Below, piece by piece: positions 43,615 through 53,978 of a stretch of DNA of 64,000 nt. This DNA is from Nonomuraea typhae (GTDB lineage Bacteria > Actinomycetota > Actinomycetes > Streptosporangiales > Streptosporangiaceae). A program made the translations under genes and the position numbers. Below the pieces are notes generated by a model. The model was not told where the DNA came from. It ran no database searches and saw only the letters and a program-made list of their open reading frames with translations. The stretch covers positions 186,001 through 250,000 of the forward strand of contig NZ_VRLV01000012.1 in assembly GCF_009760925.1 (NCBI RefSeq). The letters are read 5' to 3'. Each line of letters begins with the position of its first letter. Position 1 is the first letter of the stretch.

Positions 43615-44193
43615 CAGGCTCGCCGATTCCGCCGCGCCGCCGACGGCTTCGCCGCCAGGATCACCGCCGTCCCGCCCGGCCGCTGGGACGACCCGAGCCC
43701 CTGCCCCGGCTGGTCGGCCCGCGACGTGGTCGCGCACGTGATCACCGAGACCCGCCGCAACGTGACCACCGTCCGCGGCACCGAGCCCGAGCCGGTACAC
43801 GGAGTGGGCCTGGCCGAGATGGGCGCGCTCCCGCCCCTGGCGCCCTCCGCGGACCTGGCCGCCGCCTGGGCGCACGTCAGCGCCGACCTCACGGCCGCGA
43901 TCGACGACCCCGCCTGCCGTACGGCGAAGGTGCCCACCCCCGTCGGGCCGCTGGCGTTCGCCGACCTGACCGACGTGCTGCCGGAGGACGTGCTGATCCA
44001 CACCTGGGACCTGGCCCGCGCCACGGGCGGTGACGAACGCCTGGACCCCGGCCTGGTCGCCCACGTGTACGAGCACCTCAAGCCGATGGACGAGGCGCTG
44101 CGCCAGCCGTGGGCGTTCGGCCCGAAGACGCCGGTGCCGCCCGGCGCCGACCTGCAGACGGAGTTCCTGTGCTTCGTCGGCAGACAGCCCTGA
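43576..44193 (+). CDS. maleylpyruvate isomerase-type (MDMPI) protein, 205 aa
   Basis: WDDPSPCPGWSARDVVAHVI, the DinB/MDMPI helix signature, and LTDVLPEDVLIHTWDLARAT place it in the TIGR03086-like MDMPI family. Members are thiol- or metal-dependent enzymes or unknown. Start codons at 43576 and 43606 (shorter by ten residues) both have strong ribosome sites. A palindromic operator lies upstream. Confidence 0.7.
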   Translation: MSDRREKGTSMSEQARRFRRAADGFAARITAVPPGRWDDPSPCPGWSARDVVAHVITETRRNVTTVRGTEPEPVHGVGLAEMGALPPLAPSADLAAAWAHVSADLTAAIDDPACRTAKVPTPVGPLAFADLTDVLPEDVLIHTWDLARATGGDERLDPGLVAHVYEHLKPMDEALRQPWAFGPKTPVPPGADLQTEFLCFVGRQP

Positions 44194-44334
44194 CGCCGGC
44201 GGGCGGGGCTGAAGCCGGCGGGCGGCGCTGAGATCGGCCGGAACCCGGGCCCGCCGAGGAGCGTTCTCAGGAGGGAAGGTCCGCTCAGGACCCGAGCCCG
44301 ACTCCGCCGCCGTCGTGATCGCGAGAGGCTGCCC

Positions 44335-45498
44335 ATGGTCGCTGCCATGATCGACACCGCCAGCTTGTACGAGGTCATCGAGGCGCTCGACCGGCAGCGC
44401 CCGGCGGACAACCACGTCTGGGCCTGGCAGAGCGCCGTCGAGGCCACCTGCATGATCGTCTTCACCGAGAACCTGCGCCTCGCCGCCGGGCCGACCGGAG
44501 AAGGAGCGGCGTCGGGCGCCTACGGGCTCCTGAGAAGCCGGTTCGACGGCCAGCTCGCCGGCGCCGCCCCCTCGGCCAGGGTCGCCGCGGCCGCCCGGAC
44601 CGGCACCCTTCGCTGGGCCAGACGGAACACCCTGCGCATCCGGCAGACCAAGGAGCGGCTGGAGCGGCAGGAGAGCTTCCAGCGGTGGCTCACGTGGTGC
44701 ATCGAGAACGCCTGGGTGGAGAAGAGCGCACGCCACCGCGGCCTGTTCGACGCCACGTTCGTGCCGCACATCAGCCGCATCCTCGACATCCCGGTCCGGG
44801 ATCTCGAACGCCTGCGAGCGGCCAGCTCCGTCCCCGACCGGCTGGAGCGCCTGATCGCCTCCGGCGCCCGGTCCGCGGAATTCCACGCGACCCGGGAGGC
44901 GTACGTCGTCTCCCTCCTCCTGCGGGGCCGCTACCACGACAGCGTCGCGCGGGACTCGGGCTGGCAGATCGTCCACCATCCGGTACGGCATGCCGTACTC
45001 CCGGCGATGCGCGCACCGGCGGGGCAGTCCTTCGCGCTGTCGATGCCGGAGACGTTCCTCGCCAACATCATCCTCGCGTCCGCGTTCTCGCAGCGCCGGT
45101 CCGTCCGGCTGGGCAGCTGGGCCGAGAACGTCCTGGCCGCCAGGCGCGCCTACCGGACGGGCGCACTGGACGCGCCCCTGGCCCGCCACCCCCGGGATCC
45201 CGTCGCCTCGGCCGTGCACGCGGCGCGGACCCTGCACATCCGCTGCCACCGCGAGACGTTCGACCGCACGTTGGACGTGGCGGCTTCCGTGGGGTTCGGG
45301 TACCTGTCGTCGGTGCTGCTCGAAGGCTGGGAATCCGTGGCCGCCTCGGCGCTCACCGCGTCGCTGGCGGCGTTCGTCCTGCGCCGGCGGGAGCCCAGCA
45401 AGGCCGTGATCTCCCAGCTGAGCAAGCGGCCCGGGAGGCTACGCCAGCTGGCACTGGCCGGGCCCGGGCGGGTGCATCGGAGCTGGCGTTCGCTGTGA
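44335..45498 (+). CDS. hypothetical protein, 387 aa
   Basis: The protein begins MVAAMIDTASLYEVIEALDR and is mostly helical and Arg-rich, with an apparent hydrophobic stretch near the C-terminus (YLSSVLLEGW..ALTASLAAFVL). No domain is recognised. ATG at 44335 or 44347 has GAGG upstream. The neighbours do not reveal a function. Confidence 0.5.
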   Translation: MVAAMIDTASLYEVIEALDRQRPADNHVWAWQSAVEATCMIVFTENLRLAAGPTGEGAASGAYGLLRSRFDGQLAGAAPSARVAAAARTGTLRWARRNTLRIRQTKERLERQESFQRWLTWCIENAWVEKSARHRGLFDATFVPHISRILDIPVRDLERLRAASSVPDRLERLIASGARSAEFHATREAYVVSLLLRGRYHDSVARDSGWQIVHHPVRHAVLPAMRAPAGQSFALSMPETFLANIILASAFSQRRSVRLGSWAENVLAARRAYRTGALDAPLARHPRDPVASAVHAARTLHIRCHRETFDRTLDVAASVGFGYLSSVLLEGWESVAASALTASLAAFVLRRREPSKAVISQLSKRPGRLRQLALAGPGRVHRSWRSL

Positions 45499-45534
45499 CC
45501 GGCCCGAGGCACCGCGCGGGCCTCCGGCCAGGTT

Positions 45535-46518
45535 TCAGCGGTCCAGGACGGGGAGGGCCGGGGGCGGGGTGGTCAGGAGGCGGGGGCCGGAGGGGGTGCA
45601 GAGCGTGACGTCGGCGAGGCGGGCGCCGAACAGGTCGGGGAGGTACACCGCCGGTTCGAGGCACAGGGCCATACCGGGGGCCAGTTCGGTGGGGTCGGAC
45701 GTGGACAGGACGGGCGGTTCGTCGGCGGCCAGGCCCAGGCCGCGGCCGCAGTGGGCGGCGGCGAAGCGGCCGTAGCCGGAGTTCTCGATGACCGTCTGGG
45801 CGGCCGCGGCCACGGAGGCGGCCGGGTGCGCCTGCCGTACCGCGCCGAGGGCCGCGCGCTGGGCGGCGAGGATCACCGTGTACAGGGCCTCGAAGTCGTC
45901 CGGGGGCTCGGCGACGGCCAGCGTGCGGGCGACCTCCGCGCAGTAGCCGTTCCAACGGCCGCGCACCGACACCTGGAGCGCGTCGCCCGGGTTGATCACA
46001 CGGTCGGTGGGACGGTGCGCGGGCAGCGCGGTGTGCTCACCGGCCGAGACCCGTACGTCCAGGACCTCCTCACAACCGCTCTCCAGCAACAGCACATGCA
46101 TCCGCCTCGCCATCGCGCGCTCGGTGGCCCCGAACCAGCGCAGCTCCCTGGCACCGGCCAGCGCCCCGTCCGCGGCCCTCGCGGCCAGGGCGATGGCATC
46201 GAGCTCCTCGGGCTCCTTCCGCAGGCGAAGCGGTGCCAGCACCGCCCCCGCCGGGACCAGCTCGGCATCCACGGCCAGCGCGAACAGCTCCCGCACCCGC
46301 ATCTCCGGATCCACCCCCACCCGCCGCGCCGACACCGGCACCAGCGGCCCCGGGTCCCCGGTCTCGGCGAAGGCATCGCGGGTGACCACCAGAAACCCGT
46401 CACCCCGCCCGCCCAGGAACCGGAAGTCGGGCGACGGCCTCAACACGAGGGCGTCCACCTCGACCTCCGCCATCGCCCGCCGCACCGCCGCCAGGCGGCC
46501 CTCCCCCGATCCGCTCAC
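45535..46518 (-). CDS. M24-family protein with degenerate metal site, 327 aa
   Basis: The fold reads as an M24 (Xaa-Pro/Met aminopeptidase) C-terminus: GDALQVSVRGRWNGYCAEVA, HCGRGLGLAADEPP, LCLEPAVYLP, FGARLADVT. In active members the ligands are Asp, Asp, His, Glu, Glu; here they appear as Ser, Glu, Arg, Glu and Ala. It is therefore probably a pseudoenzyme or a different activity. It is the last gene of the 51915-45535 transport unit, 133 bases after the ATPase. Confidence 0.7.
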   Translation of the reverse strand: MSGSGEGRLAAVRRAMAEVEVDALVLRPSPDFRFLGGRGDGFLVVTRDAFAETGDPGPLVPVSARRVGVDPEMRVRELFALAVDAELVPAGAVLAPLRLRKEPEELDAIALAARAADGALAGARELRWFGATERAMARRMHVLLLESGCEEVLDVRVSAGEHTALPAHRPTDRVINPGDALQVSVRGRWNGYCAEVARTLAVAEPPDDFEALYTVILAAQRAALGAVRQAHPAASVAAAAQTVIENSGYGRFAAAHCGRGLGLAADEPPVLSTSDPTELAPGMALCLEPAVYLPDLFGARLADVTLCTPSGPRLLTTPPPALPVLDR

Positions 46519-46651
46519 CGCGCCCCGCTCCGGTCCGTCGTCCCGGGGCTGATCGGCCCGAGGGCCGCCGGACCGGCGGTGGTCGTCTCGGGGCCGGTCA
46601 GTCCCGGACCGGTGTATGTCGTCCCCGTCCGGCCCGGGGTCGGCGGGGGTG

Positions 46652-47556
<905 letters not shown>

Positions 47557-47560
<4 letters not shown>

Positions 47561-48309
47561 GGCAGCGCCTCCAGCAGCGATCGCGTGTAGGGGTGGTCGG
47601 GCGTGCGCAGGACGTGGGCGCGCGGGCCGCTTTCGACGATCAGGCCGTCCTTCATCACGCTGACCTCGTCGGCGACCGCGGACATGACGCCGAGGTCGTG
47701 GGTGACGAGGAGTACGGCGAGGCCGAGTTCGTCACACAGGCTCCGGAGGAGGCGCAGGATGCCCGCCTGGACGGTGACGTCCAGGGCGGTCGTCGGCTCG
47801 TCGGCGATGAGGACCTGCGGGGAGCAGGCCAGCGCGATGGCGATGGCGATGCGCTGGCGCATGCCGCCGGAGAACTGGTGAGGGTAGCGGCCGAACGCCT
47901 CCGCGGCGCCGGGGATGCGGACCTTGCCGAGCAGTTCCTCGGCACGGGACCTGGCTTCGGCCTTGCCGATGCCGAGGTGGTGGCGCATGTGCTCGGTGAT
48001 CTGGCGGCCTACGGTGAGCATGGGGTGCAGGCTGGTCGCGGGGTCCTGGAAGACCATCGCGACCTCGCCGCCGCGGACCTTGTTGAGTTCCTTGGCGGGC
48101 AGGCCGAGGAGGTCGCGGCCGTTGTGCTCGATGGAGCCGGAGGCGGTGGCGCCGTGGGGGAGCAGGCCGAGCGCGGCCAGGCCGGTCATGGTCTTGCCGG
48201 AGCCGGACTCCCCGGCCAGGCCGTGGACGCGGCCCTCGGCCAGTTCGACCGAGACGCCCTTGAGGATCCGCCGGCCGCGGATGTCCACTTCGAGATCGGT
48301 GATCTTCAC
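47557..48309 (-). CDS. peptide ABC ATPase (DppD type), 250 aa
   Basis: Walker A GESGSGKTM, Q-loop FQDPATSLHPML, signature FSGGMRQR and Walker B LIADEPTTALD. It is somewhat short and lacks the C-terminal Cys-containing motif retained by its partner. GTG at 48309 overlaps the permease stop. Confidence 0.9.
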
Positions 48310-49271
48310 AGTGCGCGCTCCTTGATGGCGCGAGCCGTCCGCGGGTCGAGGGCGTCGCGCAGGGTGTCGCCGAGGAAGTTGAAGGCGAGCACGACGGTGA
48401 GGATGGCCAGGCCGGGGAAGGTCGCGACCCACCAGGAGTCGAAGACCTCGACCCCGGAGGCGACCATGGCCCCCCACTCGGGCGAGGGCGGCTTGGCGCC
48501 GAGGCCGAGGAAGCTGAGGCCGGACAGCAGCAGGAGCGCGGTGCCGATGTCGAGCGTGGCCAGCACCAGGATGGGGCCGGTCACGTTGGGCAGCACGTCC
48601 ACGCGCAGCGAACGCCAGGCTGTGAAGCCGAGCAACCGGCCGCTGAGCACGAACTCGCGTTCACGCACGCCGAGCACGAGGCCGCGGGTGACGCGGGCGT
48701 AGGCGGGCCAGGCGACCACGAGGACGGCCAGGACGGCGTTGGCCAGGCTGGGGCCGAGCGCGGCGGCCACGACCATGGCGAGGATGACCGTGGGGAAGGC
48801 GAAGACGAGGTCGGCGATGCGCATGATGGTCTCGCCCACCCATCTGCCGAAATATCCGGCGGCGGCCCCCAGCAGGCCCCCCACCAGCACGCTCAGCACC
48901 ACCAGCAGCAGGGTCAGCGGCAACGAGACCCGCGCGCCGTACATGACCCGGCTGAGGATGTCCCGGCCGAGCTGGTCGGTGCCGAACCAGTGCCCGGGCC
49001 CCGGCTCGGCCAGGCGCGGCAGGTCCTGGGCCAGCGGGTCGTGCGGCGCCAGCAGCGGCGCGGCCAGCGCGATGACCACCCAGGCCAGCGCGATGACGGC
49101 CCCGGCGACGGCCAGCGGCTGCCGCCACGCCTCGGGCAGCCGCCTGCGCGGCTGAAGCGGGTCACGCCGCCGCAGCAGCGCGAGCCCGCGCCGCGGCGCC
49201 GCCGTACCAGCCGCCGTTCCAGGGGAACCGGTCGCGGCCGGGTCCTGCGACGAGAGGGGATCGCGGCTCAT
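48306..49271 (-). CDS. peptide ABC permease (DppC type), 321 aa
   Basis: FGTDQLGRDILSRVMYGARV is the DppC signature; EAA-like segment EREFVLSGRLLGFTAWRSLR and GLSFLGLGAKPP also fit. A Ser/Thr/Pro-rich N-terminal extension of about 50 residues precedes the first helix. ATG at 49271 overlaps the previous stop. Confidence 0.9.
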   Translation of the reverse strand: MSRDPLSSQDPAATGSPGTAAGTAAPRRGLALLRRRDPLQPRRRLPEAWRQPLAVAGAVIALAWVVIALAAPLLAPHDPLAQDLPRLAEPGPGHWFGTDQLGRDILSRVMYGARVSLPLTLLLVVLSVLVGGLLGAAAGYFGRWVGETIMRIADLVFAFPTVILAMVVAAALGPSLANAVLAVLVVAWPAYARVTRGLVLGVREREFVLSGRLLGFTAWRSLRVDVLPNVTGPILVLATLDIGTALLLLSGLSFLGLGAKPPSPEWGAMVASGVEVFDSWWVATFPGLAILTVVLAFNFLGDTLRDALDPRTARAIKERAL

Positions 49272-50335
49272 TGCAGCCTCACTCGCGGGTCGATGATCCC
49301 GTACAGCACGTCCACCACCAGGTTGATCACCAGATACACCACGCCCACCACGAGCCCGACGCCCATGACGGCGGGCAGGTCGAGGGAGGTGGCGCTCTTG
49401 TAGGCGTACTGCCCGATCCCCGGCCAGGCGAAGATCGCCTCGACCAGCACGGTCCCGGACAGCAGGGAGCCGAACGCCAGTCCGGCCACGGTGATGATCG
49501 GCACGAGGGCCGAGCGCAGTACGTACCGGAAGAGCACGGTCCGCCCGGGCAGGCCCTTCGCGCGGGCGGCCCGCACGTAGTCCTGGCCGAGCACTTCGAG
49601 TACGGCGCTGCGGGTGAACCGGGTCAGCAGCCCGATCGTGTACAGCGCCAGCACGAGCGCCGGGGTGATCAGGTGCCCGACGGCGCTGGCGAAGACGTCC
49701 CATTGCCCGGTCAGCGCCGCGTCCAGCGTGTGCAGGCCGGTGATGGGGCCCGGGGCGGTCATGCCGGGGTCGATGCGGCCACTGCCCGGGGTGAGCTGCA
49801 GCCGGTAGAAGAAGACGTAGAACGCGACCAGCGCCAGCCAGAAGGTGGGCACGGAGATGCCGATGAGGCTGAGCACCCGCAGCAGGTGGTCGGAGAGCCG
49901 GTCGCGGCGCAGGGCGGCGATGACGCCGAAGGCCACGCCGAGCACCAGGGAGATGAGGATGGCGGCCCCGGCCAGTTCGAGCGTCGCCGGGACGAACTCG
50001 GCGAGGTCCTCGCTGACCGGCCGATGGCTCTGCTGGCTGGTGCCGAGGTCTCCCCGGATCAGGCCCTGCAGGTGGATGAGGTACTGCTCGGGCAGCGGCT
50101 TGTCCAGCCCGTGCTCGGCCTTCCACTGGGCGACGATGGCCGGGTCGCCGAGCGCCCGCTGGCCGAGGTTGGCGGCCACCGGGTCGCCCGGCACCAGGTT
50201 CGTCAGCAGGAAGGTGATGAGGGTGATGCCCCAGGCCAGGAGGATCGCGACGAGGATCCGGCGGATCAGGAACCTGGCCAGGGGGTGCCGGCCGGTACGG
50301 CGCGGGCGCGCCGTACCGGGTGAGGGGGTTTTCAC
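49268..50335 (-). CDS. peptide ABC permease (DppB type), 355 aa
   Basis: RFLIRRILVAILLAWGITLI and VPGDPVAANLGQRALGDP are DppB N-terminal signatures, and the EAA loop is LGQDYVRAARAKGLPGRTVL. GTG at 50335 overlaps the binding-protein stop. Confidence 0.9.
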   Translation of the reverse strand: MKTPSPGTARPRRTGRHPLARFLIRRILVAILLAWGITLITFLLTNLVPGDPVAANLGQRALGDPAIVAQWKAEHGLDKPLPEQYLIHLQGLIRGDLGTSQQSHRPVSEDLAEFVPATLELAGAAILISLVLGVAFGVIAALRRDRLSDHLLRVLSLIGISVPTFWLALVAFYVFFYRLQLTPGSGRIDPGMTAPGPITGLHTLDAALTGQWDVFASAVGHLITPALVLALYTIGLLTRFTRSAVLEVLGQDYVRAARAKGLPGRTVLFRYVLRSALVPIITVAGLAFGSLLSGTVLVEAIFAWPGIGQYAYKSATSLDLPAVMGVGLVVGVVYLVINLVVDVLYGIIDPRVRLQ

Positions 50336-51915
50336 TTGACGCCGAGGTCGGCCACGTCGACGGTCCAGACCGGGTGGTACTCCAGGCCGGTGACCGAGGC
50401 GGCGGTGACGATGTTCTGGCTCGGCTGGATCAGCGGGACGAACGGGCCACCGGCGTTGAGCTTGTTCTGGACGTCGTGGTAGACGGTCTTGCGGGCCTCG
50501 TCGCCGATCGTGGAGGCGGCCTTCTCGCCGGCGGCCTCGATGTCCTTGGCGGTGCCGGCCTTCCATCCGGCGCGCAGGCCGACGGTCTTGCCGGGCAGGA
50601 AGGCCAGGTAGTCGCTGGGGTCGGGGTAGTCCGGGCCCCAGTACCACAGGCCCATCTCCTCCTTGCCCTTGCGGTAGTTGTCCAGGGCGGTGGTGACCGG
50701 CGCGGGCGCCAGCTCGACCGTGATGCCGACCTCCTTGAGGTTGGCCTGGATGCGCTCGGCCAGCGGCTGGAAGGACAGGCCGTTGACGGTGAGCTCGCTC
50801 GGGTACTCGAGCTTGACGCTCGGGTTGCTCAGCCCGCTGGCGGCCAGCGCGGCCTTGGCGCCCTCGACGTCGCGCTTGGTGGCGGCCTCCGGCGGGAGCG
50901 CCCCGAGCAACTGGGACGGGATGACGCCCGGAGCCTGCGCCGAGCCTTCGCCGGCCAGCTCCAGAAGGCCCGCGTAGTCCACGCCCTTGCGCACGGCCTC
51001 GACGAACTTGGCGTTCGTCGTGGTCTTGCTGACGGCGCTGTCCTGGTTGGCCAGCAGGAAGATGACGTTGGCCGAGGCGGTCTTCTTGACCTGGAGGGTG
51101 CCGGGCATGCCGGTGACCTGGTCGCCGGAGAGGTTGAGCGCGATCTGGCTGTCGCCGCGCTGGACGTTCAGCTTCTGGGTGGCGGCCTCGACGTTGCGGA
51201 TGACGACCTTGTCGTAGGCTGGTTTGGTCCCGTAGTACTTCGGGTTGGCCTTGAGCACGACCTGGCTGCTGACGTTGAACGACTCGATCATGTACGGCCC
51301 GGAGCCGAGCGAGGCCGAGTTGAGGTACTGCTCGGCCTTGTCCTGCGCGTCGGTGGTGGCGCCGTGCTCCTTGGCGGCCTTGCTGTTGATGATCCCGAGC
51401 GCGGGGTTCGGCAGGATGTACGGCAGCGCCGGGTTGGCCGTCTTCGACGTCAGCTTGATCGTCGAGTCGCCGTCCTTGGCCACGTCCACGCCGTCGAGGA
51501 GGAAGGACGGCGTGCCCTTCATGTCGCGCACGCGGGTCAGCGAGAAGACCACGTCGTCGGCGGTGATCGGGGAGCCGTCGGCGAAGACCGCGCCCTGCTT
51601 GAGCTTGAGGGTCAGCGTCTTGCCGTCCTCGGCGAGCTCGTACGACTCGGCGAGCGCCGGGACGGGCTTGGTCACGTCGGCGCCGTCGAAGGTGAGCAGC
51701 GTCTCGTAGGCGGCCTTGCCGATGATCAGGCCGGTGGGCTCGTAGGTGCGGCCGGGGTCGCCGGTCTTGAGGTCGAAGGAGGTGTCGATGACGAGGGTCT
51801 TGCCGCCCGTGGCGGCGCCGCCGGAGGCCGAGGGCTTGGAGCCGCCGCTTCCGCAGGCGGCCAGGGCGAGTGCACCGGCGAGCAGCACAGCCGCCGTCTG
51901 CGAGCGGGTCGCCAT
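50332..51915 (-). CDS. peptide ABC substrate-binding lipoprotein (SBP_bac_5), 527 aa
   Basis: LLAGALALAAC gives a lipobox with cleavage before Cys. The mature protein has YETLLTFDG, LTLKLKQGAVFADGSPITAD and DYPDPSDYLAFLPG, typical of oligopeptide-binding proteins. It heads the operon and is divergent from the Lrp regulator. Confidence 0.9.
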   Translation of the reverse strand: MATRSQTAAVLLAGALALAACGSGGSKPSASGGAATGGKTLVIDTSFDLKTGDPGRTYEPTGLIIGKAAYETLLTFDGADVTKPVPALAESYELAEDGKTLTLKLKQGAVFADGSPITADDVVFSLTRVRDMKGTPSFLLDGVDVAKDGDSTIKLTSKTANPALPYILPNPALGIINSKAAKEHGATTDAQDKAEQYLNSASLGSGPYMIESFNVSSQVVLKANPKYYGTKPAYDKVVIRNVEAATQKLNVQRGDSQIALNLSGDQVTGMPGTLQVKKTASANVIFLLANQDSAVSKTTTNAKFVEAVRKGVDYAGLLELAGEGSAQAPGVIPSQLLGALPPEAATKRDVEGAKAALAASGLSNPSVKLEYPSELTVNGLSFQPLAERIQANLKEVGITVELAPAPVTTALDNYRKGKEEMGLWYWGPDYPDPSDYLAFLPGKTVGLRAGWKAGTAKDIEAAGEKAASTIGDEARKTVYHDVQNKLNAGGPFVPLIQPSQNIVTAASVTGLEYHPVWTVDVADLGVK

Positions 51916-52019
51916 GAGGTCCTCCAGAGATGTTCTGAGAAAGTTGTGGTGGATTGTCGGGCAAAATGTCCAGCTCGTGTCAATGCAGTGAGACGGTTGG
52001 GCCGAGGAGAGTGCGGACC

Positions 52020-52649
52020 ATGAGGGAAATGTCCAGAGAAGGTGGAGAGAGCGGACCGAGGTCTGGACGGATCGGCATCGGGCTCGAGCTGGACGCCGTC
52101 CATTTCAAGATCCTCGACGTCCTGCGGGAGAACGGCCGGATTTCCGTCGCGGCCCTGGCCGAACGGGTGGGCATCTCGCGGGCCAACGCCTACACGCGCT
52201 TCGAGGCGTTGCGCGCCGACGGGACCATCAAGCGCTTCACCGCGGAGATCGACCACGTGCGCGCCGGGCTCGGCATCACCGCGCTCATCTTCGTGACCGT
52301 GCGTCAGCAGATGTGGCGCCAGTTCCGCGCGGAGCTGGCCAGGATGCCGGAGGTGGAGTACTGCGCCATCACCACCGGCCAGCACGACGCCATGATCCAG
52401 ATCCGGGTGTCGGACGTGGCCGAGGTCCACGCCATGGTCACCGAACGGCTGGCCGGAATTCCCGCGGTCAAGGCCACCGAGACCGTCTTCATCCTCGACG
52501 AGGTGCTCAAACGGCCCTACGTGCTGCCCAGCGACCATCCGCGCCAGCAGCGCCGCCCGGCCCCCGACCCGAGCCCGGCCGACGTGCCGCTGGGCAAGAT
52601 GCGCTTCGTCGGCGCCGCCGAGGGGCGGGCCGCGCTGCGCAAGGAGTGA
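52020..52649 (+). CDS. Lrp/AsnC-family regulator, 209 aa
   Basis: The helix-turn-helix FKILDVLRENGRISVAALAE, RVGISRANAYTRFEALRADG is followed by an RAM/AsnC ligand domain (VEYCAITTGQHDAMIQI). Amino acids or peptides are the expected effectors. ATG at 52020 follows GAGGAGA. It is divergent from the peptide transporter and likely regulates it. Confidence 0.85.
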   Translation: MREMSREGGESGPRSGRIGIGLELDAVHFKILDVLRENGRISVAALAERVGISRANAYTRFEALRADGTIKRFTAEIDHVRAGLGITALIFVTVRQQMWRQFRAELARMPEVEYCAITTGQHDAMIQIRVSDVAEVHAMVTERLAGIPAVKATETVFILDEVLKRPYVLPSDHPRQQRRPAPDPSPADVPLGKMRFVGAAEGRAALRKE

Positions 52650-53915
52650 TCAGGCCAGGTGCGCCTCGATGCGGCGGACGGCCGTGGTGACGCCGTCCTC
52701 GGCGGCGAGGCCGGCGGCCACGGCGGCAGCCGTATCGGACAGGCCCAGCGCGCTCTCGAGGGCGGCCGCGACGGACGCCCCCGTCTGGTGGCCGCGCAGC
52801 GGGGGCGCGGCGACGCCGAGGCGGTGCAGGCGCTCGGCCCAGAAGGGCTGGTCGCCCAGGAACGGGCGGATCACCTGAGGGACGCCGGCCCGCAGGGCCG
52901 CCGCGACCGTGCCGACGCCGCCGTGGTGCAGCGCGACCGCCACGCGCGGCAGCAGCCAGTCGTGCGGCGCCTCCCTGACGACGAGCACGTCACCCCCGGA
53001 AGCCACGGAAGGTCCGGAAGTCCCGGAAGCCCCGGAAACCATGGAAGGCCCGGAAGGCCCGGCGTCCAGGCCGCCCCAGCCGGTCGCCATGATCACCCGG
53101 CGCCCGGCGTGGCGCGCTCCCTCGACGATGGCCGCGGCCAGCCCCTGCGGGTCGCGCCCGACCATGCTCCCGAACCCGGCGTACACCGGCGGCTCCCCGG
53201 CCTCCAGGAACGCCGCCAGCGCGGGATCGGGCCGCCACCCGGTGGCGGCGGGCAGGGTCCAGAATCCGACCGGCGCCGCCCAGGCGGGCCAGTCGGGGGG
53301 CGCGGGCAGGAGGTGAGGGCTCCAGGCGTGGAGCACCGGGCCTGCGGCGATGAGCTCGGCGGCGGGACGGAACCCCTCGCCCAGGCCCAGCGCCTCGGTC
53401 CGCCAGGTCCGCACCACCGACCGGTAGGGCGCCTCGATGGCCGCCGCGACCTTCCACGTCGCCCGGTTGACGGCGGGCGGCAGCCGTACCGGCAGGATGG
53501 GGGAGGGAAAGGCGGCGGTCGGCAGGTACAACGGCAGCAGCAGCCCGGCCAGCGACGGCACCCCGGCCTTCTCCGCCAGGTACGGCCCGCCGAGCGCCTT
53601 GGGGTGGTAGACGATCACGTCGGGGGACAGGTCCAGGAGGCCCGTCTCCTCGTCCAGCACGTGGCGCACCATCGGCTTGACCGAGCGGGCCGCGGTGATG
53701 GCCGCGCCCGCCCCCTTGCCCTTGATCTGGTCCTGGAGATCGAGCATCTCGTCGGCCAGCGGCACGAACGGGATCTCGTACGGCGCGGCCAGCTCGGCGA
53801 AGCGGCGCGGGCCCGCGACGACGGGCGCGTGACCGGCCGACAGCAGGCCACGGGCGAGCGCGACGAACGGTTGCACGTCCCCCCGGCTGCCCATCGAGAG
53901 CAGGAGCACCTTCAC
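52650..53915 (-). CDS. GT1 (UGT-like) glycosyltransferase, 421 aa
   Basis: MKVLLLSMGSRGDVQPFVAL is the GT-B N-terminus; GFGSMVGRDP and ALHHGGVGTVAAALRAGVPQ are the donor-binding signature of macrolide/sterol-type glycosyltransferases. A Gly/Pro/Ser-rich loop between WGGLDAG and DVLVVREAPHDWLLPRV arises from a 9-bp tandem repeat. The stop directly abuts the Lrp stop. The acceptor is unknown. Confidence 0.85.
   Translation of the reverse strand: MKVLLLSMGSRGDVQPFVALARGLLSAGHAPVVAGPRRFAELAAPYEIPFVPLADEMLDLQDQIKGKGAGAAITAARSVKPMVRHVLDEETGLLDLSPDVIVYHPKALGGPYLAEKAGVPSLAGLLLPLYLPTAAFPSPILPVRLPPAVNRATWKVAAAIEAPYRSVVRTWRTEALGLGEGFRPAAELIAAGPVLHAWSPHLLPAPPDWPAWAAPVGFWTLPAATGWRPDPALAAFLEAGEPPVYAGFGSMVGRDPQGLAAAIVEGARHAGRRVIMATGWGGLDAGPSGPSMVSGASGTSGPSVASGGDVLVVREAPHDWLLPRVAVALHHGGVGTVAAALRAGVPQVIRPFLGDQPFWAERLHRLGVAAPPLRGHQTGASVAAALESALGLSDTAAAVAAGLAAEDGVTTAVRRIEAHLA
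52997..53059 (-). repeat. 9-bp coding minisatellite, 7 units
   Basis: Seven consecutive near-identical 9-base units (CGGAAGCCC type) encode repeated Gly/Ser/Pro tripeptides in a surface loop of the glycosyltransferase. Because the unit is a multiple of three, gain or loss keeps the frame. Confidence 0.75.
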
Positions 53916-53978
53916 GATTTCCCACTACCCCGGCGTGTCCCACCCGAAGCCGGGCACCGGGTGCGGTCACAGTGAGTC

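Noticed and set aside
46519..46651. A regulatory RNA between the ATPase and M24 genes
   Set aside because: Only weak GC-rich self-complementarity is seen, as expected at this composition.
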